A stretch of 19,315 nt of DNA from Kiritimatiellia bacterium (lineage in GTDB: Bacteria > Verrucomicrobiota > Kiritimatiellia > SLAD01): NCBI GenBank assembly GCA_007127595.1, contig SKZA01000380.1, positions 1 through 19,315 on the forward strand. Reading direction: 5' to 3'. The notes beneath the pieces are model-generated. The model saw only the letters and a list, made by a program, of their open reading frames with translations. It searched no databases and was not told the DNA's origin. Both the position numbers and the translations under genes were made by a program. The number at the start of each line of letters is the position of its first letter. The first letter of the stretch is position 1. Of the stretch, positions 6,583-14,562 are shown piece after piece.

Positions 6583-8532
6583 ATGATTGAGTTCCAGAAC
6601 GTATCCAAGCATTACGGCCCGCAGGACGTGTTGACGAACGTCGATCTGCGCATCCTGGCGGGTGACCGCATCGGCGTCGTCGGCCCGAACGGCGCCGGGA
6701 AAACCACTGTATTTGCCCTGATCACGGGCGAGTCGGTTCCGGACAAGGGCGACGTCCTCATTCAATCCGGCATCCGGGTCGGCTACCTCCGGCAAGTCCT
6801 TAATAATAAGGAGATCGCCACGCCGTTGGCGGAATATGTCGCCGACGCCGTGCCGGAACTGCGCCGGACCGAAGCGCGCATTCATGAAATCGAACATGTC
6901 CTGCCCGGGCATGCGGATCGCGACAAGCTCCTGCGCGAGTTAGGGCATCTGCAAACGTCATTCGAACAACTCGGTGGATATACCTTACGCGCCCGCGCGG
7001 AATCCGCGCTCGGCGGCCTCGGCTTTGCGCCGGGCGACCTCACGCAACCCTTGAGCGCTTTCAGCGGCGGGTGGCAAATGCGCGCGGAACTGGCCCGCGT
7101 ACTCATCGCCGACCCGGATGTCCTCCTGCTCGACGAGCCCTCGAACTATCTCGACCTGCCCGCCGTGGAATGGCTGCAACGGTATCTGCGCGCCTTTCAG
7201 GGTACACTGGCCCTCATTTCACATGACCGCTATCTCCTGAATACGCTCACGAGCGACACACTCGAAATCAACGCAGGCCGCTGCACCCTGTATCCGGGCA
7301 CCTATGATGAGTACATGGCGACGCGCGTGGTCCGCCACGAACAGTTGCTCGCTCAGAAGAAGAATCAGGACCAGAAACGCAAACAGGTCGAACGCTTCAT
7401 CGAACGGTTTCGCGCGAAGAACACCAAGGCCACCCAGGTCCAGAGCCGGATCAAGATGCTGGAGAAGATGGACGTCATCGAGTTACCGGACGAGATCATG
7501 ACGCGCGGCCGCATTCGTCTGGCGCACCCGCCGCATTGCGGCTCGGAAGTGATGCGCCTCGAAAAGGCGGGCGTGACTTATGACGGCGCGCATTGGGTCC
7601 TGCGCAACGTGGATCTCTCTATTCAACGCGGCGAGAAGACGGCGCTGGTCGGCTTGAACGGCCTCGGGAAGACCACGTTGCTGCGGATGCTCGCCGGCGC
7701 GCTGCCGCTCAACGAGGGCAAGCGCGTGGTCGGACACCGAGTCGTGCCCGGCCATCAGACGCAGGATTTTGCGGAAACCATGCGACCGGGCGACACGGCG
7801 TTTCAGGTGGTGCGCCAAGCAGCGCCGGACGTGCACGAACAACAGATTCGCACCTTGCTGGGCGGATTCGGGTTTTCGGGCGACGCCATTGAGAAGACCG
7901 TATCGGTGTTGAGCGGTGGCGAGAAGATCCGGCTGGCATTCGCGCGGCTGCTGGTGAAACCGCCGAACCTTCTCATACTCGATGAACCGACGACCCACCT
8001 GGACGTGCATGCGCGTGAAGCGCTGGAGGACGCCTTATTGTCTTTCGAAGGCACGCTGTATTTCGTCAGTCACGACGTCGAGTTTGTGCGGCGGGTGGCG
8101 ACGGGGATTATTGCCATGGAACCGCCGGGCATCCGGCGCTATCCCGGCGGCTACGATTATTACAAGGAAAAGGTGTCGGGCACATCGGATGTGCGAACGC
8201 CTTCAAGCAATTCTGAGGACGACGCGACCGGCCCGAATCGGAAGGAGCAGAAACGGGAACGCGCGCGGATCATTCAGGAAACGGGCGCGCGGAAACGGAA
8301 GCTGGAAAAGGTCATGCGCGACGCCGAAGAGCGCATCGCGCGGCTGGAAACCGAGCAGAAGGAATTGGTCGAGGACATGGAGGCCGGCGGACGGAACCTG
8401 ACGTTTGCTGAAATCAATCAGCGGCTGACATATATCCCGGCACAGATTGACGACGCCACCCGCGCGTGGGAAGAGGCGGCGGCGGAGTTGGAGGAGTTGA
8501 TGGCGTTTCGTGCGGAAGCGCTGGGAAGGTAG
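6583..8532 (+). CDS. ABC-F family ATPase (Uup/YheS/YdiF-like)
   Basis: A 649-residue soluble protein with two ABC ATPase domains and no membrane segment, the mark of ABC-F proteins, which act on the ribosome rather than in transport. Domain 1: Walker A GPNGAGKTT (residues about 34-42), signature FSGGW (about 160), Walker B LLLDEPSNYLD. A basic/charged linker (about 245-300, with KKNQDQKRKQVERF) matches the tRNA-contacting arm. Domain 2: Walker A GLNGLGKTT (about 357-365), signature LSGGE (about 443-447), Walker B LILDEPTTHLD. Both His-switch segments are present (ISHDRYLLN and VSHDVEF). Residues about 552-649 form a C-terminal charged coiled coil, as in Uup/YheS. No strong Shine-Dalgarno directly precedes ATG 6583 (GGAGG is about 27 bases away). 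Whether it serves housekeeping translation or antibiotic protection is not decidable here. Confidence 0.92.
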   Translation: MIEFQNVSKHYGPQDVLTNVDLRILAGDRIGVVGPNGAGKTTVFALITGESVPDKGDVLIQSGIRVGYLRQVLNNKEIATPLAEYVADAVPELRRTEARIHEIEHVLPGHADRDKLLRELGHLQTSFEQLGGYTLRARAESALGGLGFAPGDLTQPLSAFSGGWQMRAELARVLIADPDVLLLDEPSNYLDLPAVEWLQRYLRAFQGTLALISHDRYLLNTLTSDTLEINAGRCTLYPGTYDEYMATRVVRHEQLLAQKKNQDQKRKQVERFIERFRAKNTKATQVQSRIKMLEKMDVIELPDEIMTRGRIRLAHPPHCGSEVMRLEKAGVTYDGAHWVLRNVDLSIQRGEKTALVGLNGLGKTTLLRMLAGALPLNEGKRVVGHRVVPGHQTQDFAETMRPGDTAFQVVRQAAPDVHEQQIRTLLGGFGFSGDAIEKTVSVLSGGEKIRLAFARLLVKPPNLLILDEPTTHLDVHAREALEDALLSFEGTLYFVSHDVEFVRRVATGIIAMEPPGIRRYPGGYDYYKEKVSGTSDVRTPSSNSEDDATGPNRKEQKRERARIIQETGARKRKLEKVMRDAEERIARLETEQKELVEDMEAGGRNLTFAEINQRLTYIPAQIDDATRAWEEAAAELEELMAFRAEALGR

Positions 8533-8560
8533 GGCGCCGTCCCGGACTTTTAGTTGTTGC

Positions 8561-8582
8561 GGGACGACACGGAGGTCGTCCC
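8561..8582. repeat. Palindromic extragenic repeat, unit 1
   Basis: GGGACGAC, loop ACGGAG, GTCGTCCC: a perfect 8-bp stem with a 6-base loop, 28 bases after the ABC-F stop. Without a T tract it is not a standard terminator, though it may stabilise or end the message. The third unit at 8730-8753 has the same design with different bases. Confidence 0.7.
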
Positions 8583-8594
8583 TCCAAGCTTTAT

Positions 8595-8718
8595 TAGAAC
8601 CTATCCCATAACCGAATTGCGGCTCCGCAGAGCGTCGCCCTCCATAAGAATTTCAACGCAATTGCAGGACAAGTGGAGGGCGAGGCTCCCGCCGAGCCGG
8701 GTTTTGGGATAGGTTCTA
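8595..8718. repeat. 124-bp imperfect inverted-repeat element
   Basis: The ends are perfect 14-base inverted repeats: TAGAACCTATCCCA (8595-8608) and TGGGATAGGTTCTA (8705-8718), extended inward by a few more pairs. A second arm, TCGCCCTCCA (8635-8644) against TGGAGGGCGA (8674-8683), plus a diverged CGGCTC-rich stretch (8620-8634 against 8684-8699), makes the whole element foldable into one long hairpin with a loop of about 29 bases. This is the form of a MITE-like or REP/BIME-type mobile repeat. No clear target duplication is seen and no protein is encoded. Confidence 0.75.
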
Positions 8719-8729
8719 GAGCCTACTGG

Positions 8730-8753
8730 AGGGACGGGCTCTGTCCCGTCCCT
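8730..8753. repeat. Palindromic extragenic repeat, unit 3
   Basis: AGGGACGGG, loop CTCTGT, CCCGTCCCT: a perfect 9-bp stem with a 6-base loop, ending about 10 bases from the stop of the minus-strand NTF2-like gene. Together with 8561-8582 it flanks the 124-bp element. Confidence 0.7.
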
Positions 8754-8763
8754 GCCCTACCCT

Positions 8764-9537
8764 TCACATCCGCACGTTGATGCCGAGCAATTTCCATTCC
8801 GGATGCTCGTACACGTAGTCCAGGTTGAATCGGACCGGGTTCGGCTCCACTGGATAGTATCCAATCAGGGTCAGCACGCCATCGCCATCGACGGCCGGCG
8901 GCTGACTGTACACGGGCGACTCCTCCAATGCAGGCAGCAAATCGATATTCAGCTCGATAAACGGGGCAAAGGCCTGATGCAACTCATCCGCCGTCGTCTG
9001 CCGCTGCCAAAGCCGGGCGATGTTCCCGTAGAACGTGTCAAAATCCCGCGCATTGATCGCTTCACCCAATAACGCGATCGCTTGGCTCGTTATTCGGGTC
9101 AATTCATCGCCGGAAGGAACGTCCACCGCACCGCCCGATCGCACAAAGCCCGCGTCACCCATTTCCAGCGACGCGATTTTCCATGCGCCCTCTTCCTTGA
9201 CGAACTGCAGCGTTAACGGGATCGTCCCGCCCTCTTTCGTTTGGACGGCGCCTTCCAGACGGCCGGCGCGATTCTCAATACTCCGCGAAGACCAGGAAGC
9301 GCGCGCATAGTCCGTCAGCAACGTGCCCGAGACGAAGGAGACGAAGACCTCCTCGCTCGTTTCATGACGAAAAGCTTCCGCTGTGGTTTGGTAGGCTTCT
9401 TCGAAGCGTCCTTGTTCGATCAAGGACAGGAAAGCATCGGCCTCATTCGGCAAGGCGCTCGTTGTGGCAATTGCCATAGTAATGGCTACAACAACGATGA
9501 CGACCAGCACGCCGAGGACAATCAGCAAGCGTCTCAT
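8764..9537 (-). CDS. Membrane-anchored protein with two tandem NTF2/cystatin-like halves
   Basis: A 257-residue protein with one N-terminal membrane segment or uncleaved signal (residues about 3-28, rich in Val/Ile) and an otherwise soluble, extracytoplasmic body. The body has two similar halves. Each starts with a helical pair (AFLSLIEQGRFEEAYQTTAE in the first, LLGEAINARDFDTFYGNIAR in the second) and ends in beta strands (TLQFVKEEGAWKIASLEM in the first, NLDYVYEHPEWKLLGINVRM in the second). This is the pattern of duplicated NTF2-like or DUF4878/DUF3887-type domains. ATG 9537 is preferred over GTG 9543 since GGGAGG sits about 5 bases from it. A good promoter lies just upstream, giving a short leader. 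The gene converges on the ABC-F gene across the repeat cluster. No catalytic function can be assigned. Confidence 0.8.
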   Translation of the reverse strand: MRRLLIVLGVLVVIVVVAITMAIATTSALPNEADAFLSLIEQGRFEEAYQTTAEAFRHETSEEVFVSFVSGTLLTDYARASWSSRSIENRAGRLEGAVQTKEGGTIPLTLQFVKEEGAWKIASLEMGDAGFVRSGGAVDVPSGDELTRITSQAIALLGEAINARDFDTFYGNIARLWQRQTTADELHQAFAPFIELNIDLLPALEESPVYSQPPAVDGDGVLTLIGYYPVEPNPVRFNLDYVYEHPEWKLLGINVRM

Positions 9538-9560
9538 ATTCACCTCCCAAGTTTTGGGCC

Positions 9561-9589
9561 ATGTTAGTGGAACCCGGCCGGCGGGTCAA
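9561..9589 (-). promoter_or_regulatory. Probable sigma70 promoter of the NTF2-like gene
   Basis: On the minus strand TTGACC (9589-9584), exactly 17 bases, then TAACAT (9566-9561). Transcription would begin near 9554, leaving a leader of about 17 bases that contains the GGGAGG ribosome site (9549-9544). Spacing and position are consistent; the -35 matches 5/6 and the -10 4/6. Confidence 0.6.
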
Positions 9590-9630
9590 TCGGTGAAGTC
9601 CCGCCACTGCGAATAGCAACCGGCGCTGTC

Positions 9631-10713
9631 TCACCTCGCAAACAGCCGCCTCATCCCCAGCCACATGCACCAGCATACCGGGCCGAACGGGAGGTACCCG
9701 CCATAACCGGGTAACGGCATCTCGAAGACGTGGAGCGTCTGGACGTACGGAATGCTGTAATGCCATTTGGGCATGCTGAAGACGTTCCACATCTCCCAGA
9801 AGAAGCCGCAGATCAACGCAGCAATCGCCAGCGTGAACAACATATGATAATCGCCGCGCTTAAGGTCGGTAAAAGGCGACGACACACCGGCGAGGGCTAA
9901 CGCGCTGGCCGTGATCACCAGTGGCGCGATCCACGTCAGGAAGAAGAGCGGCACCGGAAACCACGCCGTAAACGCGAGCAGGCCGACGCCGCCCATGAAC
10001 CAACCGACGAGTGTCGGACGGCCCGGGGCGCGCCAGCGGGGGCCGTTCCCGTATGAGGCCTTGAACCAGGGGAATGTACTCAGCCACTCGCGCGTGGTGA
10101 AAATGGCGGGGAATACCGTCGAGAAGCTGAGCGTGGCCAGCGTAACGTAGCGCAGCGCGCTATAGTCCTCTACGCCCGCATAATACCAGTTCTGTACAAA
10201 CCGATTCACGAGCTCGAAATACCACCAGGCAACGGCGGACGCCGGGAAAAGCGCGACGAATAGGCCGGGCGATCGAGACAAGAACGAGTTGCCCGTACGC
10301 CGATAGCGCAACCCGTCCATGGTCAGAATATAGCCGAGCCACAGCGGGAAAAACGTGTTCTCTTGCATCCAACCGGGCAGCCATGCAAATCGGGTCCACG
10401 CCAGCGTCCAGAACACGGCGATCAGCAACAGACCGATCCACCCCCAAATGGGAAAAGCCGCGCGGGTTGGCGGATCGGGCGGAGCCATGCGCTTGAAGCC
10501 GAACCACCCGGGCCGAATCAGTACCAAACCGGCGGCCACGGCAAGGAACACAAAGACAAAGAAGACCGGCGCAGAAAAGGGCGCGTGCTCAACGTACTGT
10601 GTCAGCGGCGGGAATTCCCGCAACAAGGGGCCCAACCCGCGCCATTCTCCAATGATCAGGAGGGGCAGGATCAAGCCGGCCACTGCCGCAAGTATGGGTA
10701 GTTTCCTGTTCAT
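9631..10713 (-). CDS. Polytopic membrane protein of unknown function
   Basis: A 360-residue protein with about nine hydrophobic segments, for example LPILAAVAGLILPLLIIGEW at the start, PVFFVFVFLAVAAGLVLI, WIGLLLIAVFWTLAWTRFAW and LFTLAIAALICGFFWEMWNV. It is very rich in Trp, Phe and Pro. Conserved-looking polar sites inside membrane regions include WYFELVNRFVQNWYY in the middle and FFWEMWN near the end, which repeat a similar Phe/Trp-Glu-Asn pattern and could be internally related. I chose ATG 10713 over the upstream GTG 10722; neither has a clear Shine-Dalgarno. It is followed on the same strand, after about 93 bases that contain a separate promoter, by the NTF2-like gene. I do not recognise a named family, and give it no function. 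Confidence 0.8.
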   Translation of the reverse strand: MNRKLPILAAVAGLILPLLIIGEWRGLGPLLREFPPLTQYVEHAPFSAPVFFVFVFLAVAAGLVLIRPGWFGFKRMAPPDPPTRAAFPIWGWIGLLLIAVFWTLAWTRFAWLPGWMQENTFFPLWLGYILTMDGLRYRRTGNSFLSRSPGLFVALFPASAVAWWYFELVNRFVQNWYYAGVEDYSALRYVTLATLSFSTVFPAIFTTREWLSTFPWFKASYGNGPRWRAPGRPTLVGWFMGGVGLLAFTAWFPVPLFFLTWIAPLVITASALALAGVSSPFTDLKRGDYHMLFTLAIAALICGFFWEMWNVFSMPKWHYSIPYVQTLHVFEMPLPGYGGYLPFGPVCWCMWLGMRRLFAR

Positions 10714-10784
10714 GATGGCCACGCCAAGTACACGTTCGCATGAAGTGACCGGTTAATCAATGGTCGCAATGGGTATGACTGTGC

Positions 10785-10814
10785 TTGACTCATCAGATGT
10801 CCGAAAGGCATTAT
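10785..10814 (+). promoter_or_regulatory. Candidate promoter of the fibronectin/cohesin gene
   Basis: TTGACT (10785-10790), 18 bases, CATTAT (10809-10814). If used, transcription starts near 10821, which would rule out the in-frame starts at 10785 and 10797 and favour ATG 10908 (or a leaderless start at 10824). The -10 CATTAT is the same as in the candidate pilT promoter. Confidence 0.35.
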
Positions 10815-10823
10815 TGTCCTACT

Positions 10824-13799
10824 ATGTCCATTCAGTCCATCTTCCATAGCCGTGGTGCCGTCCGATCACACCTTTTGCGAGGTCGCGCTCGTTGCAGCGC
10901 CTACTCGATGATTGCGCGGCTCGGTTGTGCGCTTGCTTGCGGTGTGTTGTCGTGGGGGTCTCCCCTGACCGCGCAGGTTCCGCCCGTACCCGATCAGGTC
11001 GCCGCGAGCAAGGGAACGTACCCCGGGGCGGTGCGGATCTGGTGGACGTCCGTGCCGGACGCAGCCGCCTATGATATCTGGCGCAACACCGTGCCGGACA
11101 AAAACACGGCTCAGTATTTCGCCAGTGTGGGCGGATCACGGAATGAGTTTATCGATACCACGACGCCGCCGAACGCCTCGTTCTACTATTGGGTGCGCAC
11201 GGTCTACATGCCGGGCATTCCGAGTGATTACGGCTTCTACCACGAGGGATACTGGACGCCGGGACCGAATCCACCCTCGAATGTGCAGGCATCGAACGGC
11301 GGCTTCCCCAATTTTGTCCGCGTGACCTGGAACTCCGTGAGCGGGGCCACCGGTTATCGAATCTGGCGTAACAGTGTGAATGAACCGCATGGCTCGACGC
11401 CTCTCGCCACCGTCACCGGAACCGCGTTTGACGACATGGACGTGGACGGGTCTCAGACCTACTATTATTGGGTTACAGCCCTCAGTTCCGACGGGATCAG
11501 CGGATTCGGAAGCGGCGATTCCGGATTCGCCACGCCGGCCCCTCCGGAGCGGGTGACAGGCCTGCAAGCCAGCGTGGGAACTTCGCTCGACGACATCCGC
11601 TTGACGTGGAACGAAACCACCGGCGCCGAGCGTTATGAAGTGTGGCGTTCCGACACCCCAAATCTCTGGGACAGTGAGATGATCGACAACTGGGTGACGG
11701 ACACGGAATTCGTGGACGACACCGTTCCGCCCCTTACCGAATTCACCTACTGGGTGCGCGCTGTCAACAGCATCGCCTGGGGCACGTTTTCCGACGGGGC
11801 CACGGGTTATCGCGAGCTGAAGAAGCCCGCCAAGCCCCTGTTTCTTTTTGCGAGCGACGGCATGTTCTCGGGACGCATTCGCCTGTCGTGGGAGGGCGTC
11901 GACCGGGCCATGGAATATGAAATCCTGCGCAACGTAGTGCGACACCTTCCGTCCGCCACCGTCATCGATCAGGTGCCCGCCGAACCCGGCTTCATCGAAT
12001 ACTGGGACGAGGACGCCGAGGCTGAAACCGTATACTTCTATTGGGTGCGCGGCATCAACAACGCCGGAGCCGGCGAAGCCAGTTGGTCGACCAGCGGATT
12101 CTGGACCCGCGGGCCGGACGCGCCGCAGAATATCCAGGCTACCGACGGCGCCGTGGCCGGGGCGGTGGTTGTAAGCTGGATCGCCGCGCCTGGAGCGGTG
12201 GGCTACGAGGTCTGGCGCAGCAAGGTCCGCGATACGGATACCGCGACCCAGATCGGCACCACCACGCAAACAACCTTTACGGACTCCTCGGCGGCGCCCG
12301 AGACCCTGTACCACTACTGGATCAAGGCTTACAACGCGCAGGGCGCCAGCGGCTTCAGTTGGTCCGATTCGGGTTATGTGGCGGGCCCGACACCCGTCGT
12401 GCGTTCCCTTACGGTGGCCTCTGCGGAAGCGGCCGTGAATGAGGTCATCATGCTCCCGATCGTCCTGAATGCCAAGGGCGACGAACATGCGATCGGCTTT
12501 ACGATCCAGTTTGACCCGAATCTGCTCAACCTGCTGGAGCTGCATCCGGGCGATGATTTCCCCCCGGACGCGATCGTGCTTGAAAATGACTCCTTAGCGG
12601 GACATCTGGGCGTGGCGCTGGCCCTGCCGGCCGGCGAAACCATGGACGAGGGCGCCATGGAGATTTTACAATTGGAGCTGCAGACGCGCCCCGATGCGGC
12701 GGGTTTACCGGCCGTGGTCGCCCTTGTGGATGATCCGACCGCCCGATCCGTTTTGGGCGTAGATCTGGAATCGCTGCCGACCGAATGGATCGCCGGCGTC
12801 CTTGACGTGAGTGCGTCGGTCTTTCCCGGATATGAAGCCGATGTCTGGCCGCTGCCCAATGGAAACGGCACGGTGGGGCTCGAAGACTGGGTTCAGGTCG
12901 GACGATTTGTGGCGGGTCTTGACCCCATGCCCACGGGTTCGCTCTTTCAACGGGCCGATTGCGCACCGCGCAGCACACTGGGGGACGGCACCTTGTCGAT
13001 TGCCGACTGGGTGCAGGCCGGACGATATGCCCAGGGCCTCGATCCGCTTACCGAAGCCGGCGGCCCGACCGAACCGGCGGCTGCCCCGCTGGGCATGATG
13101 CCGCTACCGGAACAGGAAGTTGCCCATGCGGCGGATGCCTCCATTTCCTTGGGCACCGTTGATATTGGAGATCGTGTCTGGGCGCCCCTACTCCTGGAAT
13201 CCGACGGGCAGGTGAATGCGTTGTCCTTCACCGTGACATTCGATCCCGAAGAATTATCGTGTGAAGAAGTGAAGCCGGGTCCCGAGGTTGAGGCAATGGG
13301 CGCCAGGCTCATTCTCAATGAGAGCCAATTGGATCAAGGCCGACTGGGAGTGGCTTTGGCCATGCCGCCCGGAGAATCGTTGCCCGCCGGAATACGGAAA
13401 CTCGCGGGCCTCCGGTGGGTTCCGGTTCATACCGAAGCAGAGGGACCTTTTGAGGTTCATCTGACCGATTCCATGCTGGCTCGTTCTGCGGTGGATTCTG
13501 AAGTCACCGCCGTTGACGCGGTTTTCCTGTCAGGCACCGTGGTCGTCGGATCGACCGAGGGGCAGGAACCGGAGAAGCCCGAATTCCATGCCCCCATGGG
13601 ATTTGGCGGGCAAGGCCCTGCGGACGCGCTTCCCTTCTCGTGGTCGAGCCGCGCCGGCCGTGTCTATCGCGTGGAAACATCGACCGATCTGGCGCACTGG
13701 ACGCGTTGGCAGCGGGTGACCGGACAGCCGGGGGAGACCACGATCCTGCATCCGGTACCGGAAGAAGGAGTACTGTTTCTTCGCGTCATTGAGGAGTAG
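10824..13799 (+). CDS. Secreted multidomain protein: five FN3 repeats, cohesin-like, dockerin-like, cohesin-like
   Basis: A secreted protein of 991 residues from this start. A signal peptide is clear from ATG 10908 (MIARLGCALACGVLSWG to about TAQ). In-frame starts at 10785 (TTG), 10797, 10824 and 10908 all lack a good ribosome site, so the start is unsettled. Domains by base position: five fibronectin III-like repeats of about 90 residues (10985-12390), each with an RIWRN/EVWRS-type strand and a YYYWV-type strand; a cohesin-like domain (about 12395-12820); two dockerin-like calcium-loop repeats (12823-13060), NGNGTVGLEDWVQVGRF and LGDGTLSIADWVQAGRY; a second cohesin-like domain (about 13130-13545); and a C-terminal domain (about 13620-13796) with YRVETSTDLAHW. 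The two cohesin-like domains share GxLGVALAxPxGE. Such proteins usually act as surface or extracellular adhesion/scaffold proteins. No enzyme domain is seen. Confidence 0.85.
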   Translation: MSIQSIFHSRGAVRSHLLRGRARCSAYSMIARLGCALACGVLSWGSPLTAQVPPVPDQVAASKGTYPGAVRIWWTSVPDAAAYDIWRNTVPDKNTAQYFASVGGSRNEFIDTTTPPNASFYYWVRTVYMPGIPSDYGFYHEGYWTPGPNPPSNVQASNGGFPNFVRVTWNSVSGATGYRIWRNSVNEPHGSTPLATVTGTAFDDMDVDGSQTYYYWVTALSSDGISGFGSGDSGFATPAPPERVTGLQASVGTSLDDIRLTWNETTGAERYEVWRSDTPNLWDSEMIDNWVTDTEFVDDTVPPLTEFTYWVRAVNSIAWGTFSDGATGYRELKKPAKPLFLFASDGMFSGRIRLSWEGVDRAMEYEILRNVVRHLPSATVIDQVPAEPGFIEYWDEDAEAETVYFYWVRGINNAGAGEASWSTSGFWTRGPDAPQNIQATDGAVAGAVVVSWIAAPGAVGYEVWRSKVRDTDTATQIGTTTQTTFTDSSAAPETLYHYWIKAYNAQGASGFSWSDSGYVAGPTPVVRSLTVASAEAAVNEVIMLPIVLNAKGDEHAIGFTIQFDPNLLNLLELHPGDDFPPDAIVLENDSLAGHLGVALALPAGETMDEGAMEILQLELQTRPDAAGLPAVVALVDDPTARSVLGVDLESLPTEWIAGVLDVSASVFPGYEADVWPLPNGNGTVGLEDWVQVGRFVAGLDPMPTGSLFQRADCAPRSTLGDGTLSIADWVQAGRYAQGLDPLTEAGGPTEPAAAPLGMMPLPEQEVAHAADASISLGTVDIGDRVWAPLLLESDGQVNALSFTVTFDPEELSCEEVKPGPEVEAMGARLILNESQLDQGRLGVALAMPPGESLPAGIRKLAGLRWVPVHTEAEGPFEVHLTDSMLARSAVDSEVTAVDAVFLSGTVVVGSTEGQEPEKPEFHAPMGFGGQGPADALPFSWSSRAGRVYRVETSTDLAHWTRWQRVTGQPGETTILHPVPEEGVLFLRVIEE

Positions 13800-13855
13800 G
13801 CGCTTTCGACGCTGACCGGAACGGGGCCACCGATCAAATCCCACACAACGCTCTC

Positions 13856-13892
13856 GGCAAAGGCTTGCCATTTTCCGTCTTTTTTGTTTTTT
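13856..13892 (+). terminator. Possible weak terminator after the FN3/cohesin gene
   Basis: GGCAA, loop AGGC, TTGCC is a short 5-bp stem followed by ATTTTCC and two runs of six T. The T tracts are striking but the stem is weak and 57 bases past the stop codon. It also sits just upstream of the next gene, so the T-rich stretch may instead belong to that gene's promoter region. Confidence 0.3.
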
Positions 13893-13933
13893 CATAAGGG
13901 AGTGTGGATTCACCCTTAACAAGAGGAGTCATC

Positions 13934-14497
13934 ATGAAGGGATTCACTTGGGCCATGGCATGGGGGATTGCGGGTGCAATGCTCGTCGCCGGTTGCGGGC
14001 AACAGGACGCGGAGCCGGAACCCGTGACGGACGATGTGCTTATCGCACCGCAGGAATACGCCGTACCCGAAACCGTTGAGGTAGAGGTCCAGGAAGCCGA
14101 GCAGGTGTGGCAGGATGCCGAAGATACCGTCGAAGCGATTCGAGATGAAGCCGACGAAGATTACGAAGAAGCCGTCGAAGCTTTGCGCGATGCATTAGGC
14201 ACCGAAGAAGACGCCGCTGAACCCGTCGAGGACGCGGTGGAAGAAGTTGAAGAGACGGCCGAAGAAGTCGCAGAAGACGTTCAGGAATGGACCGAAGACG
14301 CGGCCGACACCATTCAGGAAGAGGCCGATGTGACGGCGGAAGAAGCCGAAGCCTTGGCGGATGAGTGGCAGGCCGAAGCGGCGGAGGAGGCGGAAGCCGC
14401 CATGGACGCCGTCGAAGAAGCCGCGGAAGAGGCGGACGAGGCCACCCGGGAAGCCGTGGATGAAGCCATCGACCAGCTACCGCAAATGGATTGGTAA
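13934..14497 (+). CDS. Highly acidic Ala/Glu-rich lipoprotein
   Basis: A 187-residue lipoprotein. The start ATG 13934 is set by AGAGGAG five bases upstream; the frame is open to 13904 but that part carries no signal. The signal MKGFTWAMAWGIAGAMLVAGC ends in lipobox VAGC with Cys21. From residue about 50 the mature protein is built almost only of Glu, Asp, Ala and Val in helix-forming repeats such as EAVEALRDALGTEEDAAEPV, VEEVEETAEEVAEDV and EEAEAAMDAVEEAAEEAD, with very few basic residues, so it is strongly negative and probably an extended amphipathic helix or coiled coil. Repeats resemble AEDV/AEEA heptads. Possible roles are an envelope spacer, cation binding or a hydration-type protein, but composition alone cannot decide. 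A strong hairpin follows the stop. Confidence 0.85.
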   Translation: MKGFTWAMAWGIAGAMLVAGCGQQDAEPEPVTDDVLIAPQEYAVPETVEVEVQEAEQVWQDAEDTVEAIRDEADEDYEEAVEALRDALGTEEDAAEPVEDAVEEVEETAEEVAEDVQEWTEDAADTIQEEADVTAEEAEALADEWQAEAAEEAEAAMDAVEEAAEEADEATREAVDEAIDQLPQMDW

Positions 14498-14527
14498 AGC
14501 ACTCCGATCAGAAACGATCGGCACAAG

Positions 14528-14557
14528 GAAGCCGTGCGCGGTGCGCACGGCTTCTTT
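14528..14557 (+). terminator. Terminator after the acidic lipoprotein gene
   Basis: GAAGCCGTGCGC (14528-14539), loop GGT, GCGCACGGCTTC (14543-14554), then TTT: a perfect 12-bp GC-rich stem with a short T tract, 30 bases after the stop. It lies between convergent genes and may also slow transcription from the minus strand. Confidence 0.8.
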
Positions 14558-14562
14558 ATGCG

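Noticed and set aside
10985..12390. Repeated segments of about 275 bases considered as a DNA repeat array
   Set aside because: They are diverged fibronectin III protein repeats within one gene, not nucleotide-level tandem repeats or CRISPR.
11136..12545. Long minus-strand frame (469 codons) opposite the FN3 repeats
   Set aside because: Antisense shadow of the repeat-containing gene; its composition is Arg/Gly/His-rich and it has no start signal.
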